Source of the DNA: an uncultured Succinivibrio sp.
Lineage (GTDB): Bacteria > Pseudomonadota > Gammaproteobacteria > Enterobacterales > Succinivibrionaceae
Length of the DNA stretch: 64,000 nucleotides
Assembly (NCBI GenBank): GCA_902785325.1
Contig: CACZXZ010000003.1
Coordinates: 19,357-83,356, forward strand
Reading direction: 5' to 3'
The position numbers and the translations under genes are program-made. The notes under the pieces are model-generated. The model searched no databases and was not told the DNA's origin. It saw only the letters and a program-made list of their open reading frames with translations. Each line of letters starts with the position of its first letter. Position 1 is the first letter of the stretch. Shown piece by piece: positions 26,288 to 38,216 of the stretch.

Positions 26288-29200
26288 ATGCCAAAGCGTA
26301 CAGACATAAAAAAGATTTTAATTTTAGGTGCAGGTCCTATCGTAATCGGACAGGCATGTGAATTCGACTATTCTGGAACCCAGGCTTGTAGAGCTCTTCG
26401 TGAGGAAGGCTATGAGGTTATCCTTGTAAACTCTAACCCTGCTACCATCATGACAGATCCTGATGTTGCAGATGTTACCTACATTGAACCAATTCACTGG
26501 AAAGTAGTTGAAAACATCATCGCTAAAGAGCGTCCTGATGTAGTACTTCCAACCATGGGTGGTCAGACAGCTTTAAACTGCGCTTTAGATCTAGAAAAGC
26601 ACGGTGTATTAGCAAAATACAACGTTGAAATGATCGGTGCTAAAGCTGATGCTATTGATAAAGCAGAAAACCGTGAGCGCTTTGATAAGGCCATGAAGAA
26701 GATTGGTCTTGAGTGTCCACGTGCTGGTATTGCACACAGCATGGATGAGGCTTGGGAAGTTCAAAAACAAGTTGGTTTCCCATGTATTATTCGTCCATCC
26801 TTCACCATGGGTGGTACTGGTGGTGGTATTGCCTATAACCCAGAAGAGTTTACCGAAATTTGTAACAAGGGTTTAGAGTTATCTCCAACCCACGAGCTTC
26901 TAATCGATGAATCTTTAATCGGTTGGAAAGAGTACGAAATGGAAGTAGTTCGTGATAGAAAAGATAATTGCATTATCGTATGTTCTATCGAGAACTTAGA
27001 TCCTATGGGTATCCACACTGGTGACTCTATCACTGTAGCTCCAGCTCAAACCCTAACCGATAAAGAATACCAAATTATGCGTGATGCTGCGATGGCAGTA
27101 CTACGTGAAATTGGTGTTGAAACTGGTGGTTCTAACGTACAGTTTGGTATTAACCCAGATAATGGCCGTATGGTTATTATCGAGATGAACCCACGTGTAT
27201 CTCGTTCTTCAGCTTTAGCTTCAAAAGCAACTGGTTTCCCTATTGCTAAGATTGCAGCTAAACTTGCTGTAGGTTACACCCTAGATGAACTTGGCAATGA
27301 CATTACTGGTGATAAGACTCCAGCTTCTTTCGAGCCAAGCTTAGACTATGTAGTAACTAAGATCCCTCGTTTCAACTTTGAGAAGTTCCCAAATTCTGAT
27401 GACCGTTTAACTACCCAGATGAAGTCTGTAGGTGAGGTAATGGCTATCGGTAGAACTTTTGAAGAATCTTTACAAAAAGCTTTACGTGGCTTAGAGACTG
27501 GTAAGTTAGGTTTCGATCCTCGTTTAGACATGAAGCACCCAGATGCTCGTCAAAAACTATTACACGAGCTTGAAAACGCTGGTGCTCACAGAATTTGGTA
27601 CCTAGGTGATGCCTTTAGACTTGGCATGACTGTAGATGAGGTATTTGATTACACCAAGATTGACAGATGGTTCTTATCTCAAATTAAAGAGATCATCGAT
27701 ATTGAATTGTCTTTATCAGGTAAGACCTTAAAGTCTATCGACGCCGAGCAAATGCGCGATCTAAAAGCACGCGGTTTCTCTGATGCAAGACTTGCAAGCT
27801 TACTTAAGACTACTGAAGATGAAGTTCGTAAGCGTCGTTGGTTATTTGAAGTATTCCCAACTTACAAGCGCGTAGATACTTGCGCTGCTGAGTTTGCTAC
27901 TTCTACAGCTTATATGTACTCTACTTATGAGCAAGAGTGTGAAGCTAGACCTACTGATAAGAAGAAAGTTATCGTACTAGGTGGTGGTCCTAACAGAATC
28001 GGTCAAGGTATCGAATTTGACTATTGCTGCGTACACGCTTCTATGGCATTACGTGAAGACGGTTTTGAATCTATCATGGTTAACTGCAACCCTGAGACTG
28101 TTTCAACCGACTATGATATTTCCGATAGACTATATTTTGAGCCTGTAACTTTAGAAGATGTGCTTGAAATTGCTCGTATCGAAAAACCAGTTGGCGTAAT
28201 CGTTCAGTTCGGTGGTCAAACCCCATTGAAACTTGCTAAGAAGTTAGAGCAAGAAGGTGTACCTATCATTGGTACTTCACCAGATGATATCGATAGAGCT
28301 GAAGATCGTAAGCTATTCCAGGAAGTTGTAAATAAATTACAATTACTACAACCTAAGAATGGTACTGCAACCTCTCTAGCTCAAGCTATTAGCGTAGCTA
28401 ACGAAATTGGCTATCCTCTAGTAGTTCGTCCATCTTACGTTTTAGGTGGTCGTGCTATGGAAGTAGTTTACGGTGAGGACGATTTAATTCACTACTTTGC
28501 TGAAGCTGTTAAAGTATCCAATAAATCTCCAGTGCTTCTAGATAAGTTCCTAGATCACGCAACCGAAATTGACGTGGATGCTGTTGCTGATGGTACCGAT
28601 GTAGTAATCGGCGGTATCATGGAGCACATTGAGGAGTGTGGTGTTCACTCAGGTGACGCAAGCTGCGTATTACCACCATACCACTTAACTCAGGATATGA
28701 TTGACAGAATCACTAAGATCTCAAAGGAGCTAGCTATTGCTCTAAATGTTAAGGGTCTTATGAACGTTCAATTAGCAATCCGTCAAGATAAGATTTATCT
28801 AATTGAGGTAAACCCTCGTGCTGCACGTACAGTTCCATTTGTATCTAAGGCTACAGGTTTACCACTAGCTAAGATTGCAGCCCGCGTAATGACTGGCAAG
28901 ACCTTAAAAGAGCAAGGTGTAACTCATGAGGTTATTCCACCATATTACTCAGTTAAGGAAGTAGTATTACCATTTGCTAAGTTCCCAGGCTCTGATCCTT
29001 TATTAGGACCAGAAATGAGATCAACTGGTGAGGCTATGGGTACAGCTACTACCTTCCCTGAGGCATATGCAAAGGCTCAATTAGCTGCTAAGTCTCCAAT
29101 TCAAAGAGAAGGTACAATTCTTTTATCTATTAAGAAGTCAGATCAAGACAGATTACCAAAACTTGGTAAGCTCTTAAAAGAAGCTGGCTTTAAGATGGAA

Positions 29201-29521
29201 GGTACAAGAGGTACTGCTGCTGTATTAAAGGCTGCAGGTATTGAATGTGAGACTGTAAATAAGGTATACGAAGGCAGACCTAACCTATTAGACTTTATTA
29301 AGTCTGGTAGATATAGCTGGGTAATCAACACCACTGAAGGTCGTCAATCTGTTGAGGATTCACGCTCTTTACGTCGTAGTTGCTTACGCTATAACATTTG
29401 TTATACCACAACTTTAAATGCTGCTCTTGCAAGTATTGAGGCTCACGGTGCAGATGAATATGCATCTGTAAGCTCACTACAAGAGTTACATAAGAAAGTT
29501 AACGAGAAGTATCACAAGTAA
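26288..29521 (+). CDS. carB: Carbamoyl-phosphate synthase large subunit CarB
   Basis: Makes carbamoyl phosphate from bicarbonate, ammonia delivered by CarA and two ATP. Length 1077 (E. coli 1073). The two ATP-grasp halves are visible as paired motifs: [19 protein letters not shown] at the N-terminus and [19 protein letters not shown] near residue 560; [11 protein letters not shown] and [13 protein letters not shown]; and [18 protein letters not shown] with [18 protein letters not shown]. The C-terminal MGS-like allosteric domain runs from about residue 935. It is in one operon with carA and ends at a strong terminator. Confidence 0.98.
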   Translation: MPKRTDIKKILILGAGPIVIGQACEFDYSGTQACRALREEGYEVILVNSNPATIMTDPDVADVTYIEPIHWKVVENIIAKERPDVVLPTMGGQTALNCALDLEKHGVLAKYNVEMIGAKADAIDKAENRERFDKAMKKIGLECPRAGIAHSMDEAWEVQKQVGFPCIIRPSFTMGGTGGGIAYNPEEFTEICNKGLELSPTHELLIDESLIGWKEYEMEVVRDRKDNCIIVCSIENLDPMGIHTGDSITVAPAQTLTDKEYQIMRDAAMAVLREIGVETGGSNVQFGINPDNGRMVIIEMNPRVSRSSALASKATGFPIAKIAAKLAVGYTLDELGNDITGDKTPASFEPSLDYVVTKIPRFNFEKFPNSDDRLTTQMKSVGEVMAIGRTFEESLQKALRGLETGKLGFDPRLDMKHPDARQKLLHELENAGAHRIWYLGDAFRLGMTVDEVFDYTKIDRWFLSQIKEIIDIELSLSGKTLKSIDAEQMRDLKARGFSDARLASLLKTTEDEVRKRRWLFEVFPTYKRVDTCAAEFATSTAYMYSTYEQECEARPTDKKKVIVLGGGPNRIGQGIEFDYCCVHASMALREDGFESIMVNCNPETVSTDYDISDRLYFEPVTLEDVLEIARIEKPVGVIVQFGGQTPLKLAKKLEQEGVPIIGTSPDDIDRAEDRKLFQEVVNKLQLLQPKNGTATSLAQAISVANEIGYPLVVRPSYVLGGRAMEVVYGEDDLIHYFAEAVKVSNKSPVLLDKFLDHATEIDVDAVADGTDVVIGGIMEHIEECGVHSGDASCVLPPYHLTQDMIDRITKISKELAIALNVKGLMNVQLAIRQDKIYLIEVNPRAARTVPFVSKATGLPLAKIAARVMTGKTLKEQGVTHEVIPPYYSVKEVVLPFAKFPGSDPLLGPEMRSTGEAMGTATTFPEAYAKAQLAAKSPIQREGTILLSIKKSDQDRLPKLGKLLKEAGFKMEGTRGTAAVLKAAGIECETVNKVYEGRPNLLDFIKSGRYSWVINTTEGRQSVEDSRSLRRSCLRYNICYTTTLNAALASIEAHGADEYASVSSLQELHKKVNEKYHK

Positions 29522-29536
29522 ACTTGTGAGTTCTTA

Positions 29537-29564
29537 AAAAAAGGCACCTTATGGTGCCTTTTTT
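29537..29564 (+). terminator. Intrinsic terminator after carB
   Basis: A 12-bp stem AAAAAAGGCACC/GGTGCCTTTTTT around TTAT, with its T run continuing after one G. Confidence 0.9.
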
Positions 29565-29686
29565 GTTTTTTGAGCACCAAAACAAAGAATTTTTTGCAAA
29601 AATAGCATTTTCTCAATGATTTGAGCGCATCTTAAAAAAATTAACCTATACTGTAAGTAGAACCTAAGCAAAATAAGGAGTTTTAG

Positions 29687-30187
29687 ATGATAAAGATTAG
29701 AAAAGCTACGTTTCAAGATATTGCTACATTAAAAGAGTTAGCTTTAAATCTTGTACCTAACTCTTTTAAAGGCGTGCTAAATACCTCACAAATTGACTTC
29801 ATGTTAGATAAGTACTACTCCCAACAAGCACTTCAAGATGCTTTAAATCAAGGTAAAGAGTATTTTATTGCAACTCTAGATGGAGAGGATGTAGGTGTAG
29901 TATCTGTAATCGAGCATGGTCCTGATTTATTCTTAATGCAAAAGATCTATGTACAGAGCAATGCTCAAGGTAAAGGCGTGGGAACAAAGCTCTTTGAGCA
30001 TTTAGTTGAATATGTTCAGCAAAAGCACCCAGGTGAATGTACGATTGAGCTTTTAATCAATAAGCACAACCCAGGACTTGAGTTTTACACTAAACGTGGA
30101 ATGCAAAAGATTAGAGATACAGGTTTGGACATGGGAGATTTCTTTATTAACGAGGAAGTGTACTCACTAAAAGTGAACACAAAATAA
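29687..30187 (+). CDS. GNAT family N-acetyltransferase
   Basis: A 166-residue single-domain GNAT acetyltransferase. Motif A, which binds the acetyl-CoA pyrophosphate, is YVQSNAQGKGVGTKLFEHL near residues 91-109; the downstream strand-helix pair ends in NPGLEFYTKRGMQKIRDTG, the usual motif B. AAGGAG precedes the ATG, and TATACT at 29647-29652 could be its -10. It sits alone between carB and glnA. The substrate (amino group of a small molecule or protein) cannot be deduced. Confidence 0.85.
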   Translation: MIKIRKATFQDIATLKELALNLVPNSFKGVLNTSQIDFMLDKYYSQQALQDALNQGKEYFIATLDGEDVGVVSVIEHGPDLFLMQKIYVQSNAQGKGVGTKLFEHLVEYVQQKHPGECTIELLINKHNPGLEFYTKRGMQKIRDTGLDMGDFFINEEVYSLKVNTK

Positions 30188-30575
30188 ATAGCTTTAATTA
30201 AAAGTTCACCAAAAATACACATTTTCAATTTCTAGTAAGCTCTAAAAGTGTGCAACGTATCAATTTAAGTTTTAAAAAGATATTTTGCACATTTTTTTCT
30301 TTTATATCAGTAAGTTAAATTCATTTTTATAATTTTCAAAAAACGCACCAACTAAAGTTACCCTCTCAATAAACTTACCTAAATTTAGATATCTTATTGA
30401 TTTTAAAAAGTTAAATTTATTCGCACCAATTTAACACATATAGTAAAATGTAATGTGTAGTTTTAGTGCTACTCAAAATTTGCTTTGACATAAGTCACTA
30501 ATAACACGACAATCATCGTAGTTAAAACAAATCGGGTACGAAGTACTCATTCATTGAATAATTAGGAGCACCTAA
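30188..30575 (+). promoter_or_regulatory. Upstream region of glnA with a sigma-70-type promoter
   Basis: These 388 AT-rich bases hold no gene. TTGACA at 30485-30490, a 17-base spacer and GACAAT at 30508-30513 form a plausible vegetative promoter. I saw no TGGCAC-N5-TTGC sigma-54 element and no clear NtrC dyad, though E. coli glnA uses them. The stretch 30210-30420 is low-complexity A/T sequence. Confidence 0.45.
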
Positions 30576-31985
30576 ATGGATTTTTCTTCAGTAAGTAAAC
30601 TCATCAAAGATAATGACGTTATTTTTGCTGACTTAAGATTTACAGATACAAAAGGTAAAGAGCAGCACATTACTCTTCCTATTTCATGCATCGATGAGAA
30701 GTTCTTCGAGCAGGGTAAGATGTTTGATGGTTCATCAATTGCTGGCTGGCGTGGTATTGACAAGTCAGACATGATCTTAATGCCAGACATTGACACTGTT
30801 ATGTTAGATCCATTCTATGCAGATCCAACCATCATCGTACGTTGCGATATTTTAGAGCCTGTAACTCTAACTGGTTACGACCGTGATCCACGTTCAGTTG
30901 CAAAGCGTGCTGAAGAGTACTTAAAGTCAACTGGTATTGGTGATAAAGCATTCTTTGGTCCAGAGCCAGAGTTCTTCTTATTCGATGATGTTCGTTTCAA
31001 GTCTGATATTTCAGGCTCATTTGTAGCTATCGATGATATTGAAGCAGCATGGAACTCAGCAACTGAGTACGAAGGTGGTAACAAAGGTTACCGTCCAGCT
31101 GTTAAGGGTGGTTACTTCCCAGTTCCTCCTGTAGATTCTTCACAGGACATCCGTTCAGCTATGTGTAAGGTAATGGCTCAGATGGGTCTAGTACTAGAGG
31201 CTCACCACCACGAAGTTGCTACAGCTGGTCAAAACGAGATTGCAACTGAGTTCAACAGCTTAACTAAGAAAGCTGATGAAGTTCAGATTTACAAGTATGT
31301 TGTTCAAAACGTAGCAAACCAATATGGTAAGACTGCTACCTTCATGCCAAAGCCAATTTACGGAGACAACGGTTCAGGTATGCACTGCCACCAGTCAATT
31401 GGTAAAGATGGTAAGAATATCTTTGCTGGTAACCTATATGGCGGTCTATCTCAAGAAGCTTTATGGTACATTGGTGGTATCATCAAGCATGCTAAGGCAT
31501 TGAATGCTTTCACAAACCCTTCAACTAACTCATACAAGAGACTAGTTCCAGGCTTTGAGGCTCCTTTAATGTTAGCTTACTCAGCTGCTAACCGTTCAGC
31601 TTCAATTCGTATTCCATACGCATTAAATCCTAAGACAGCTCACATCGAGGTTCGTTTCCCTGATTGTACAGCTAACCCATACTTAGCTTTCGCAGCTATG
31701 TTAATGGCAGGTCTTGATGGTATCTTAAACAAGCTTGATCCAGGTGAGGCTATGGATAAGAACCTATACGACTTACCACCTGAGGAAGCAGCTAATATCC
31801 CACAAGTTTGTGGCTCATTAGATGAGGCTTTAAAGGCATTAAAGGCTGATCACGACTTCTTAACCGCTGGTGGCGTATTCAGTGATGACATGATTAACGC
31901 TTACATCGAGCTTAAGGCAGCTGAGGATACAAGAGTTCGTTCAACTCCACATCCTGCTGAGTTTGAGTTGTACTACAGCTTATAA
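30576..31985 (+). CDS. glnA: Type I glutamine synthetase GlnA
   Basis: Condenses glutamate and ammonia to glutamine with ATP; dodecameric cytoplasmic enzyme. Exactly 469 residues, like E. coli. Signatures include [43 protein letters not shown] and RIPYALNP. The adenylylation loop NLYDLPPEE is present with Tyr398, so the enzyme is of the beta subclass and probably controlled by GlnE; that gene is not in this window. AGGAG precedes the ATG. No glnL-glnG pair follows, unlike in enterobacteria; gltBD follow instead. Confidence 0.98.
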   Translation: MDFSSVSKLIKDNDVIFADLRFTDTKGKEQHITLPISCIDEKFFEQGKMFDGSSIAGWRGIDKSDMILMPDIDTVMLDPFYADPTIIVRCDILEPVTLTGYDRDPRSVAKRAEEYLKSTGIGDKAFFGPEPEFFLFDDVRFKSDISGSFVAIDDIEAAWNSATEYEGGNKGYRPAVKGGYFPVPPVDSSQDIRSAMCKVMAQMGLVLEAHHHEVATAGQNEIATEFNSLTKKADEVQIYKYVVQNVANQYGKTATFMPKPIYGDNGSGMHCHQSIGKDGKNIFAGNLYGGLSQEALWYIGGIIKHAKALNAFTNPSTNSYKRLVPGFEAPLMLAYSAANRSASIRIPYALNPKTAHIEVRFPDCTANPYLAFAAMLMAGLDGILNKLDPGEAMDKNLYDLPPEEAANIPQVCGSLDEALKALKADHDFLTAGGVFSDDMINAYIELKAAEDTRVRSTPHPAEFELYYSL

Positions 31986-32045
31986 CAAAAAATTATAAAT
32001 AGGGTTAAAAAGTCTTAGATTTCAAAGGCTTAACCATAATAAAAT

Positions 32046-32076
32046 AGGGCCCTAAGTTAACTTAAGGGCCCTTTTT
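32046..32076 (+). terminator. Intrinsic terminator between glnA and gltB
   Basis: AGGGCCCT repeats as an inverted pair around AAGTTAACTTA, closing into a stem with one bulged A, followed by TTTTT. It separates glnA from gltB, so gltBD needs its own promoter or readthrough. Confidence 0.8.
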
Positions 32077-32109
32077 GTATCTATACCACTCGCAAAAGGT
32101 AATTAAAAT

Positions 32110-35100
32110 ATGACTAATTCTGGCTTATACAGAAGTGAATATGAACACGATGCTTGCGGTGTCGGTTTCATAGCTCACATCAAGGGAAAGAAGAGTCACA
32201 GCATCGTAAGTCAAGGTTTGGAGGTTCTAAAGAACTTGACTCACCGTGGCGCTGTTGGAGCTGATCCTCTACAAGGCGATGGTGCTGGCATTCTAATTCA
32301 AATTCCTGATCAAATCCTACGTGATGACATGATGACTCAAGGGGTAAAACTACCACCACCAGGTGAATACGGTGTGGGTATGATTTTCCTACCAAGAGAA
32401 GAAGCTTCTCGTCATGCTTGCCAAGAAGAAATTGAACGCGCTATTTTAGCTGAAGGTCAAATTATTCTAGGCTGGAGAGACGTACCACTAAATGAAGCAA
32501 TTCCAATGTCTCCTGTCGTACGTGAAAAAGAGCCTGTAATTAGACAGATTTTTGTGGGGCACTCCCCTGATTTATTAGTAACTGATGCTCTAGAGAGAAA
32601 GCTATACATCATCAGAAAGAAGTGCTCTATTGCCATTGCTAACTTAAAATTAAAGCACTGCAAGGAATTTTATATTCCATCTTTCTCAGCTCGTACCATT
32701 GTTTACAAGGGCCAGCTTTTAGCAAGCCAAGTTGGTGAATACTACAAGGATTTAACTGATTCTCGTTGTGTTAGTGCTATTGCCCTAATCCACCAGCGTT
32801 TCTCAACTAATACTTTCCCACAGTGGTCACTTGCTCACCCATTTAGAATGATTGCCCACAACGGTGAAATTAACACCTTACGTGGTAACTTCAACTGGAT
32901 TAAGGCTCGTGAAAAGAAGATCTCCTCTCCTGTATTTGGAAATGATCTTGAAAAATTGTGGCCTTTAATCTTCCAAGGACAGTCTGATTCAGCTTCCTTT
33001 GATAACGTTTTTGAGTTATTAACTCTATCTGGCTACTCTTTAGCTCAAGCTGCCATGATGATGATCCCATCAGCTTGGGAAAAAGATACCTTAATGGATC
33101 CTAAGTTAAAGGCTTTCTATGAATACTATGCAGCTATGATGGAGCCATGGGATGGTCCTGCAGCTGTAGCCTTTACTGATGGTAGACAAATCGGTGCTAC
33201 CTTAGACAGAAACGGTTTACGTCCTGCACGTTATATCGTAACTAAAGACGATTTAGTAATCTTAGCCTCTGAAGAAGGTACCCTAAAGATTGATGAAAGC
33301 AGAATTGCTCGTCACTGGAGATTAGAGCCTGGCAGAATGCTTTTAATCGATACTGAGCAAGGTCGTATCATTTCTGATAGCGAAATTAAGAATTCTCTTG
33401 CAACCTCTCGTCCATATCAAGAGTGGGTTGATAAGGTTCGCATTAGATTAACCGATATTAAGACAGAGCCTCAGGCTGTAGGTTTAAATCTAACTACTAA
33501 AGCTTTAATGGGTGTATTTGGTTATACTCGTGAAGACGTTGAGCGTTTAATTAAGCCAAAGGCAATTAACGGTCAAGAGCCTGTACTATCTATGGGTAAT
33601 GATGCACCTTTAGCTGTATTGTCAAACCAGCCAAAGAGCTTATATGATTACTTTAGACAATTATTTGCTCAGGTTACAAACCCTGCTATCGATCCTATCA
33701 GAGAGGAGATGGTAACCTCCCTAGTTTCCTTCATTGGTCCTAGACCTGATCTTCTAAACATCATGGATAATAACCCTCCAATTCGTTTAGAGGTACAACA
33801 GCCAATTCTAGATGCTGTTGAAATGGAGAAGATTAGAAATATCAGCAAATATACTGATAACAAGTTTAGATCAAAGCAACTTGATATCACCTATCCTCTC
33901 TCCTGGGGTAAAGATGGTATCGAAGCTAGATTAGCTTCTATTAGAGCTGCTGCTATTGATGCTGTAAAGACAGGTCACAACATTCTTATCATTTCAGATA
34001 GAAATGTAGCAGCCGACAGACTTGCAATTCCAGCTTTACTTGCAACCTCAGCTGTTCACCTATGCTTAGTTGAAAACGGACTTAGAACCAGCACAGGCTT
34101 AGTTGTTGAAACAGGCTCTGCTCGTACCGTACATCAATTTGCTCTATTAGGTGGTTATGGTGCTGAAGCTATTCACCCTTATGTAGCATTACAAGTTGTA
34201 GCTGAATTAGCTCCAGATGCTCAATCAGTTAAGACTTATCAAGATAACTACATCCACGCTATCGATAAAGGTCTATACAAGACCATGGCTAAGATGGGTA
34301 TTTGTACCTATATGTCTTATATCGGTGCTCAGATCTTTGAGGCAGTGGGTTTATCACAAGAATTTGTAGATAAGTACTTTACTAATACCCCAAGCCCTAT
34401 TGAAGGTGTAGGTCTATTTGATATTGCACAAGAAGCTGTAAAGACTCACAAAGATGCCTTTAAGAAGATTGCGCTTCAAGATCCTTCTCTTGCCCAAGGT
34501 GGCGATTTGAACTGGAGATATGATGGCGAGCAGCACATGTGGACTCCTGATGCAGTAGTTCACTTACAACGTGCTGTAAGAGCTGGCTCTTATGAGGAAT
34601 ATCAAAAGTACGCTAAGATCATTAACGATCAATCAAAACGCTTGATGACCATTCGTGGTTTATTCAAGTTCAAGAAGACCACTCCTATTGATATTAGCAA
34701 GGTAGAATCTGAAGAATCTATCATTCACCGTTTTGCTTGCTCTGCTATGTCTATGGGTGCTATCTCTACAGAAGCCCATACTACTATGGCTATTGCTATG
34801 AATAGACTAGGTGCTATGAGTAACAGTGGTGAAGGTGGTGAAGATCCTCGTCGTGATGGTGTAATCACTAAAGAAACTTCAACTAAGGCTATTTTAGGTG
34901 ATGATGTTGTAGTTGATATTCCATTACACAAAGGTGATTCTCTACGTTCTCGCACTAAGCAGGTAGCCTCAGGTAGATTTGGTGTAACCACAGATTATCT
35001 TGCAACTGCTGATTTAATTCAGATTAAGCTTGCCCAAGGTGCAAAGCCTGGTGAAGGTGGTCAATTACCAGGTCACAAGGTATCAAAGTACATTGGTAAG

Positions 35101-36702
35101 TTACGTCACTCACTACCTGGTATTGGTTTGATTTCTCCTCCACCACACCACGATATTTACTCTATCGAGGATTTAGCACAGCTAATCTTTGATTTGAAGC
35201 TTGCTAATACTAGTGCAGATATTTCTGTAAAACTAGTATCAGAAGTAGGTATCGGCACAGTGGCAGCAGGTGTTGCTAAGTGTAAGGCTGATCATATCGT
35301 AATCTCAGGTCACGATGGTGGTACAGGTGCAGCTCCAGCATCTTCTGTAAAACATGCAGGTTCAGCATGGGAAATTGGTCTTGCTGATGTTCAACAAACT
35401 TTGGTGATGAACAAGCTACGTTCTCGTGTAACCTTACAAGTTGACGGTCAGATTAAGACTGGTCGTGATGTTGTCATCGGTGCTTTATTAGGTGCTGACG
35501 AGTTTGGTTTTGGTACCGCTCCACTAGTATGTATGGGTTGTACCATCATGCGTAAGTGCCAAAAGAACACTTGCCCAACTGGTATTGCAACTCAAGATCC
35601 TGAGCTACGTAAGCAGTTTATCGGTACCCCAGAGCAACTTGAAAACTACTTCCATTATGTAGCAAGAGAAGTTCGTGAATTGATGGCTTCTTTAGGTATT
35701 GCAAAATTTGATGACTTAATCGGTCACAGTGAGCTACTTGAAAAGATATCTGATAGCGAATTTGAAAAAGCTCGTAACTTAAGCTTTGAGAAGATCTTCT
35801 TTAAAGATCCTGCTTTCAAAGACGAAATTGCACACCATGCTATTAAACAACAGCATGAGATTGATAAAGCTTTAGATAAGCAGTTTGAAGCTAAGATTAA
35901 GGAAGCTATTAAGAACAATACTCCTGTAACCTTTGAAACTCCTGTAGTAAACGTAAACCGCTCTGTAGGTACTTACTCTTCAGGTGTGGTAGCTAAAGCT
36001 GTAGCAGGTAAGAAACTTGATGATAACTTTATTACTATCAACCTAACAGGTACTGCAGGTCAATCCTTTGGTGCTTTCTTAGAGAAAGGTATTACTTTAA
36101 ACCTATCAGGTCTTGCTAACGACTACGTAGGTAAAGGTATGTCAGGTGGTATTATCGCTATCCACAAGAGTGCACTATTTGATGGTGATCCTCAGGATAA
36201 CATCATTGCAGGTAACACTTGCTTATACGGTGCAACCTCAGGTCTTGCTCTCTTCTCAGGTGTAGCAGGCGAGCGTTTTGCCGTACGTAACTCTGGTGCC
36301 GATGCAGTAGCTGAAGGCTGTGGTGATCACGGTTGTGAATACATGACTGGTGGTACTGTAGTTATCTTAGGTAAGACTGGTAGAAACTTTGCAGCTGGTA
36401 TGTCAGGTGGTATGGCTTATGTATACGATAAAGACAATACCTTTAAAAACCATATCAGCAAGGGCTCTTTCTATGTAAGCAATGTAGTTAAAGCCTCAAA
36501 AGCCGATTTGTCCATCCCACTTCACAAGAATATGAGCGATGAGGAAGTCTTAAAAGACTTATTAACTAAGCATCTAAATGCAACAGGAAGTGATGTTGCC
36601 CGTAAGATCTTAGAGAATTTCGATGTTGAAATACATCACTTCGTCAAGGTATTCCCAGTTGAATACTTCAATGCACTAAAAGCTATGAAGGAGGCACATT
36701 AA
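32110..36702 (+). CDS. gltB: Glutamate synthase (NADPH) large subunit GltB
   Basis: Large subunit of GOGAT: it transfers the amide of glutamine to 2-oxoglutarate through a tunnel. 1530 residues (E. coli 1486). The class II amidotransferase domain begins after a short propeptide at Cys16 in EHDACGVGF. FMN-binding synthase motifs include SGHDGGTGAAPASS, and the 3Fe-4S cluster Cys lie in VCMGCTIMRKCQKNTCPTG. The C-terminal GXGXG beta-helix has repeated GG and GM turns. The last codons contain an AAGGAGG that serves gltD one base downstream. Confidence 0.97.
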   Translation: MTNSGLYRSEYEHDACGVGFIAHIKGKKSHSIVSQGLEVLKNLTHRGAVGADPLQGDGAGILIQIPDQILRDDMMTQGVKLPPPGEYGVGMIFLPREEASRHACQEEIERAILAEGQIILGWRDVPLNEAIPMSPVVREKEPVIRQIFVGHSPDLLVTDALERKLYIIRKKCSIAIANLKLKHCKEFYIPSFSARTIVYKGQLLASQVGEYYKDLTDSRCVSAIALIHQRFSTNTFPQWSLAHPFRMIAHNGEINTLRGNFNWIKAREKKISSPVFGNDLEKLWPLIFQGQSDSASFDNVFELLTLSGYSLAQAAMMMIPSAWEKDTLMDPKLKAFYEYYAAMMEPWDGPAAVAFTDGRQIGATLDRNGLRPARYIVTKDDLVILASEEGTLKIDESRIARHWRLEPGRMLLIDTEQGRIISDSEIKNSLATSRPYQEWVDKVRIRLTDIKTEPQAVGLNLTTKALMGVFGYTREDVERLIKPKAINGQEPVLSMGNDAPLAVLSNQPKSLYDYFRQLFAQVTNPAIDPIREEMVTSLVSFIGPRPDLLNIMDNNPPIRLEVQQPILDAVEMEKIRNISKYTDNKFRSKQLDITYPLSWGKDGIEARLASIRAAAIDAVKTGHNILIISDRNVAADRLAIPALLATSAVHLCLVENGLRTSTGLVVETGSARTVHQFALLGGYGAEAIHPYVALQVVAELAPDAQSVKTYQDNYIHAIDKGLYKTMAKMGICTYMSYIGAQIFEAVGLSQEFVDKYFTNTPSPIEGVGLFDIAQEAVKTHKDAFKKIALQDPSLAQGGDLNWRYDGEQHMWTPDAVVHLQRAVRAGSYEEYQKYAKIINDQSKRLMTIRGLFKFKKTTPIDISKVESEESIIHRFACSAMSMGAISTEAHTTMAIAMNRLGAMSNSGEGGEDPRRDGVITKETSTKAILGDDVVVDIPLHKGDSLRSRTKQVASGRFGVTTDYLATADLIQIKLAQGAKPGEGGQLPGHKVSKYIGKLRHSLPGIGLISPPPHHDIYSIEDLAQLIFDLKLANTSADISVKLVSEVGIGTVAAGVAKCKADHIVISGHDGGTGAAPASSVKHAGSAWEIGLADVQQTLVMNKLRSRVTLQVDGQIKTGRDVVIGALLGADEFGFGTAPLVCMGCTIMRKCQKNTCPTGIATQDPELRKQFIGTPEQLENYFHYVAREVRELMASLGIAKFDDLIGHSELLEKISDSEFEKARNLSFEKIFFKDPAFKDEIAHHAIKQQHEIDKALDKQFEAKIKEAIKNNTPVTFETPVVNVNRSVGTYSSGVVAKAVAGKKLDDNFITINLTGTAGQSFGAFLEKGITLNLSGLANDYVGKGMSGGIIAIHKSALFDGDPQDNIIAGNTCLYGATSGLALFSGVAGERFAVRNSGADAVAEGCGDHGCEYMTGGTVVILGKTGRNFAAGMSGGMAYVYDKDNTFKNHISKGSFYVSNVVKASKADLSIPLHKNMSDEEVLKDLLTKHLNATGSDVARKILENFDVEIHHFVKVFPVEYFNALKAMKEAH

Positions 36703-36703
36703 A

Positions 36704-38155
36704 ATGGGCTTTACAAGAGGATTTATCGAATTTGAGCGCATTGAACAGCCTCATGTTAGTGTAGAAGAGCGTGTTAAGAGCTTTTGCGAAATCTACGGCA
36801 CTTTAACTGACGAGCAAGCTAAAATTCAGGCTGGTCGTTGCATGGATTGTGGTATTCCATTCTGCATGCATGAGTGCCCACTACACAACGATTCCCCTGA
36901 CTTTAATGAGTTTGTAAGTGAAGATCAGATGAGCAAAGCTTACAACGTATTGTCAGCTACTAATAACTTCCCTGAAATCACAGGTCGTATCTGCCCTGCT
37001 TTATGTGAAGAAGGTTGTACCTTAGGTATTCACAGAAAGGCAGTAGGTATTAAGTCTGTAGAAAGAAAAATTGCTGAGTACGCTTTTGAACATGGTTTAG
37101 TAAAACCTATTGTTAACAAAAATCGTACTGGCAAGAAGGTTTGCGTGGTAGGCTCAGGTCCTGCAGCTTTGGCTGCTGCTCAACAATTAAATCGTTTTGG
37201 TCACGATGTTACCGTGCTTGAAAAGATGAACAAGATTGGTGGTTTGTTACGTTATGGTATTCCAGACTTCAAACTACCAAAGGAAATTCTCGACAGAAGA
37301 ATTTCTCAATTAGAGCAAGAAGGTATCACCTTTAAGACTAAGACCATTGTTGGTGCTATTAAGGAATTAGAGCATGGTGTTCACAACGACTCTTTAACTG
37401 AAGTTCGCGGTGAACAGTTATTAAAAGACTATGATGCTATTGTGTTAGCACCAGGTTCTGAAAGCCCTCGTGATCTAAAACTTCCAGGTCGTTCCTTGTC
37501 TGGAATTTACTTTGCCTTAGACTTTTTGATTGCTCAAAACCGCGAAAACAACGGTGATTGCCCAAATCCAATCGATGTAAAAGGCAAAAACGTGGTAGTA
37601 ATCGGTGGTGGTGAAACTGCCTCTGATTGTATCGGTGTATCCATTCGTAAGGGTGCTGCAAGCGTAGTTCAATTAGACTACCACGACGAGTTACCTGAGA
37701 GTGTGGATTTAACCTTAGCATGGCCTGAGTGGAGAAAGATTAAGCGTACCTCAACCTCTCATGAGGAAGGTTGCACTCGTTTATTCTCAACTAATACCAC
37801 AGCTTTTGAAGGTAAGGACAAGCTAGAAGCTGTACTTACTCAAAAGGTAAAGTGGGGTGAAGGTCGTCAATTTGATGGCATTGCAGGTACTGAAAGCAAG
37901 ATTAAAGCTGATGTAGTTTTAATTGCAATGGGTTACTCACATCCATCAAGTGCTCTTATCAAAGAGTTTAACCTTGAAACTGATAAGCGTGGCAACATCA
38001 AAGCTGATACACAAGGTGCTAAAGCTTATCAAACCTCATGTGAAAAAGTCTTTGCCGCAGGTGACGGTCGTAAAGGTCAGTCTTTAGTGGTATACGCTAT
38101 TGCTGAAGGTCGTCAATGCGCTAAAGCAGTAGATGATTTCTTAAACAGAGAATAA
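36704..38155 (+). CDS. gltD: Glutamate synthase small subunit GltD
   Basis: Flavoprotein that passes electrons from NADPH to GltB. Length 483 (E. coli 472). The N-terminal iron-sulfur Cys clusters are AGRCMDCGIPFCMHECPLHN and CPALCEEGC; the FAD site is VVGSGPAALAAAQQL near residue 146; the NADPH site is VVIGGGETASDC; and the second FAD contact is FAAGDGRKGQSLVV. It begins one base after gltB with a strong ribosome site inside gltB, so the two are coupled and produced together. Confidence 0.97.
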   Translation: MGFTRGFIEFERIEQPHVSVEERVKSFCEIYGTLTDEQAKIQAGRCMDCGIPFCMHECPLHNDSPDFNEFVSEDQMSKAYNVLSATNNFPEITGRICPALCEEGCTLGIHRKAVGIKSVERKIAEYAFEHGLVKPIVNKNRTGKKVCVVGSGPAALAAAQQLNRFGHDVTVLEKMNKIGGLLRYGIPDFKLPKEILDRRISQLEQEGITFKTKTIVGAIKELEHGVHNDSLTEVRGEQLLKDYDAIVLAPGSESPRDLKLPGRSLSGIYFALDFLIAQNRENNGDCPNPIDVKGKNVVVIGGGETASDCIGVSIRKGAASVVQLDYHDELPESVDLTLAWPEWRKIKRTSTSHEEGCTRLFSTNTTAFEGKDKLEAVLTQKVKWGEGRQFDGIAGTESKIKADVVLIAMGYSHPSSALIKEFNLETDKRGNIKADTQGAKAYQTSCEKVFAAGDGRKGQSLVVYAIAEGRQCAKAVDDFLNRE

Positions 38156-38185
38156 TCTACTAAATCTATTTGCCTGTTGGTAGTT

Positions 38186-38216
38186 GCCTTCTGTAGTAAT
38201 ACAGAAGGCTTTTTTT
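38186..38216 (+). terminator. Intrinsic terminator after gltD
   Basis: GCCTTCTGTA pairs with TACAGAAGGC around GTAA, followed by seven T. Confidence 0.92.
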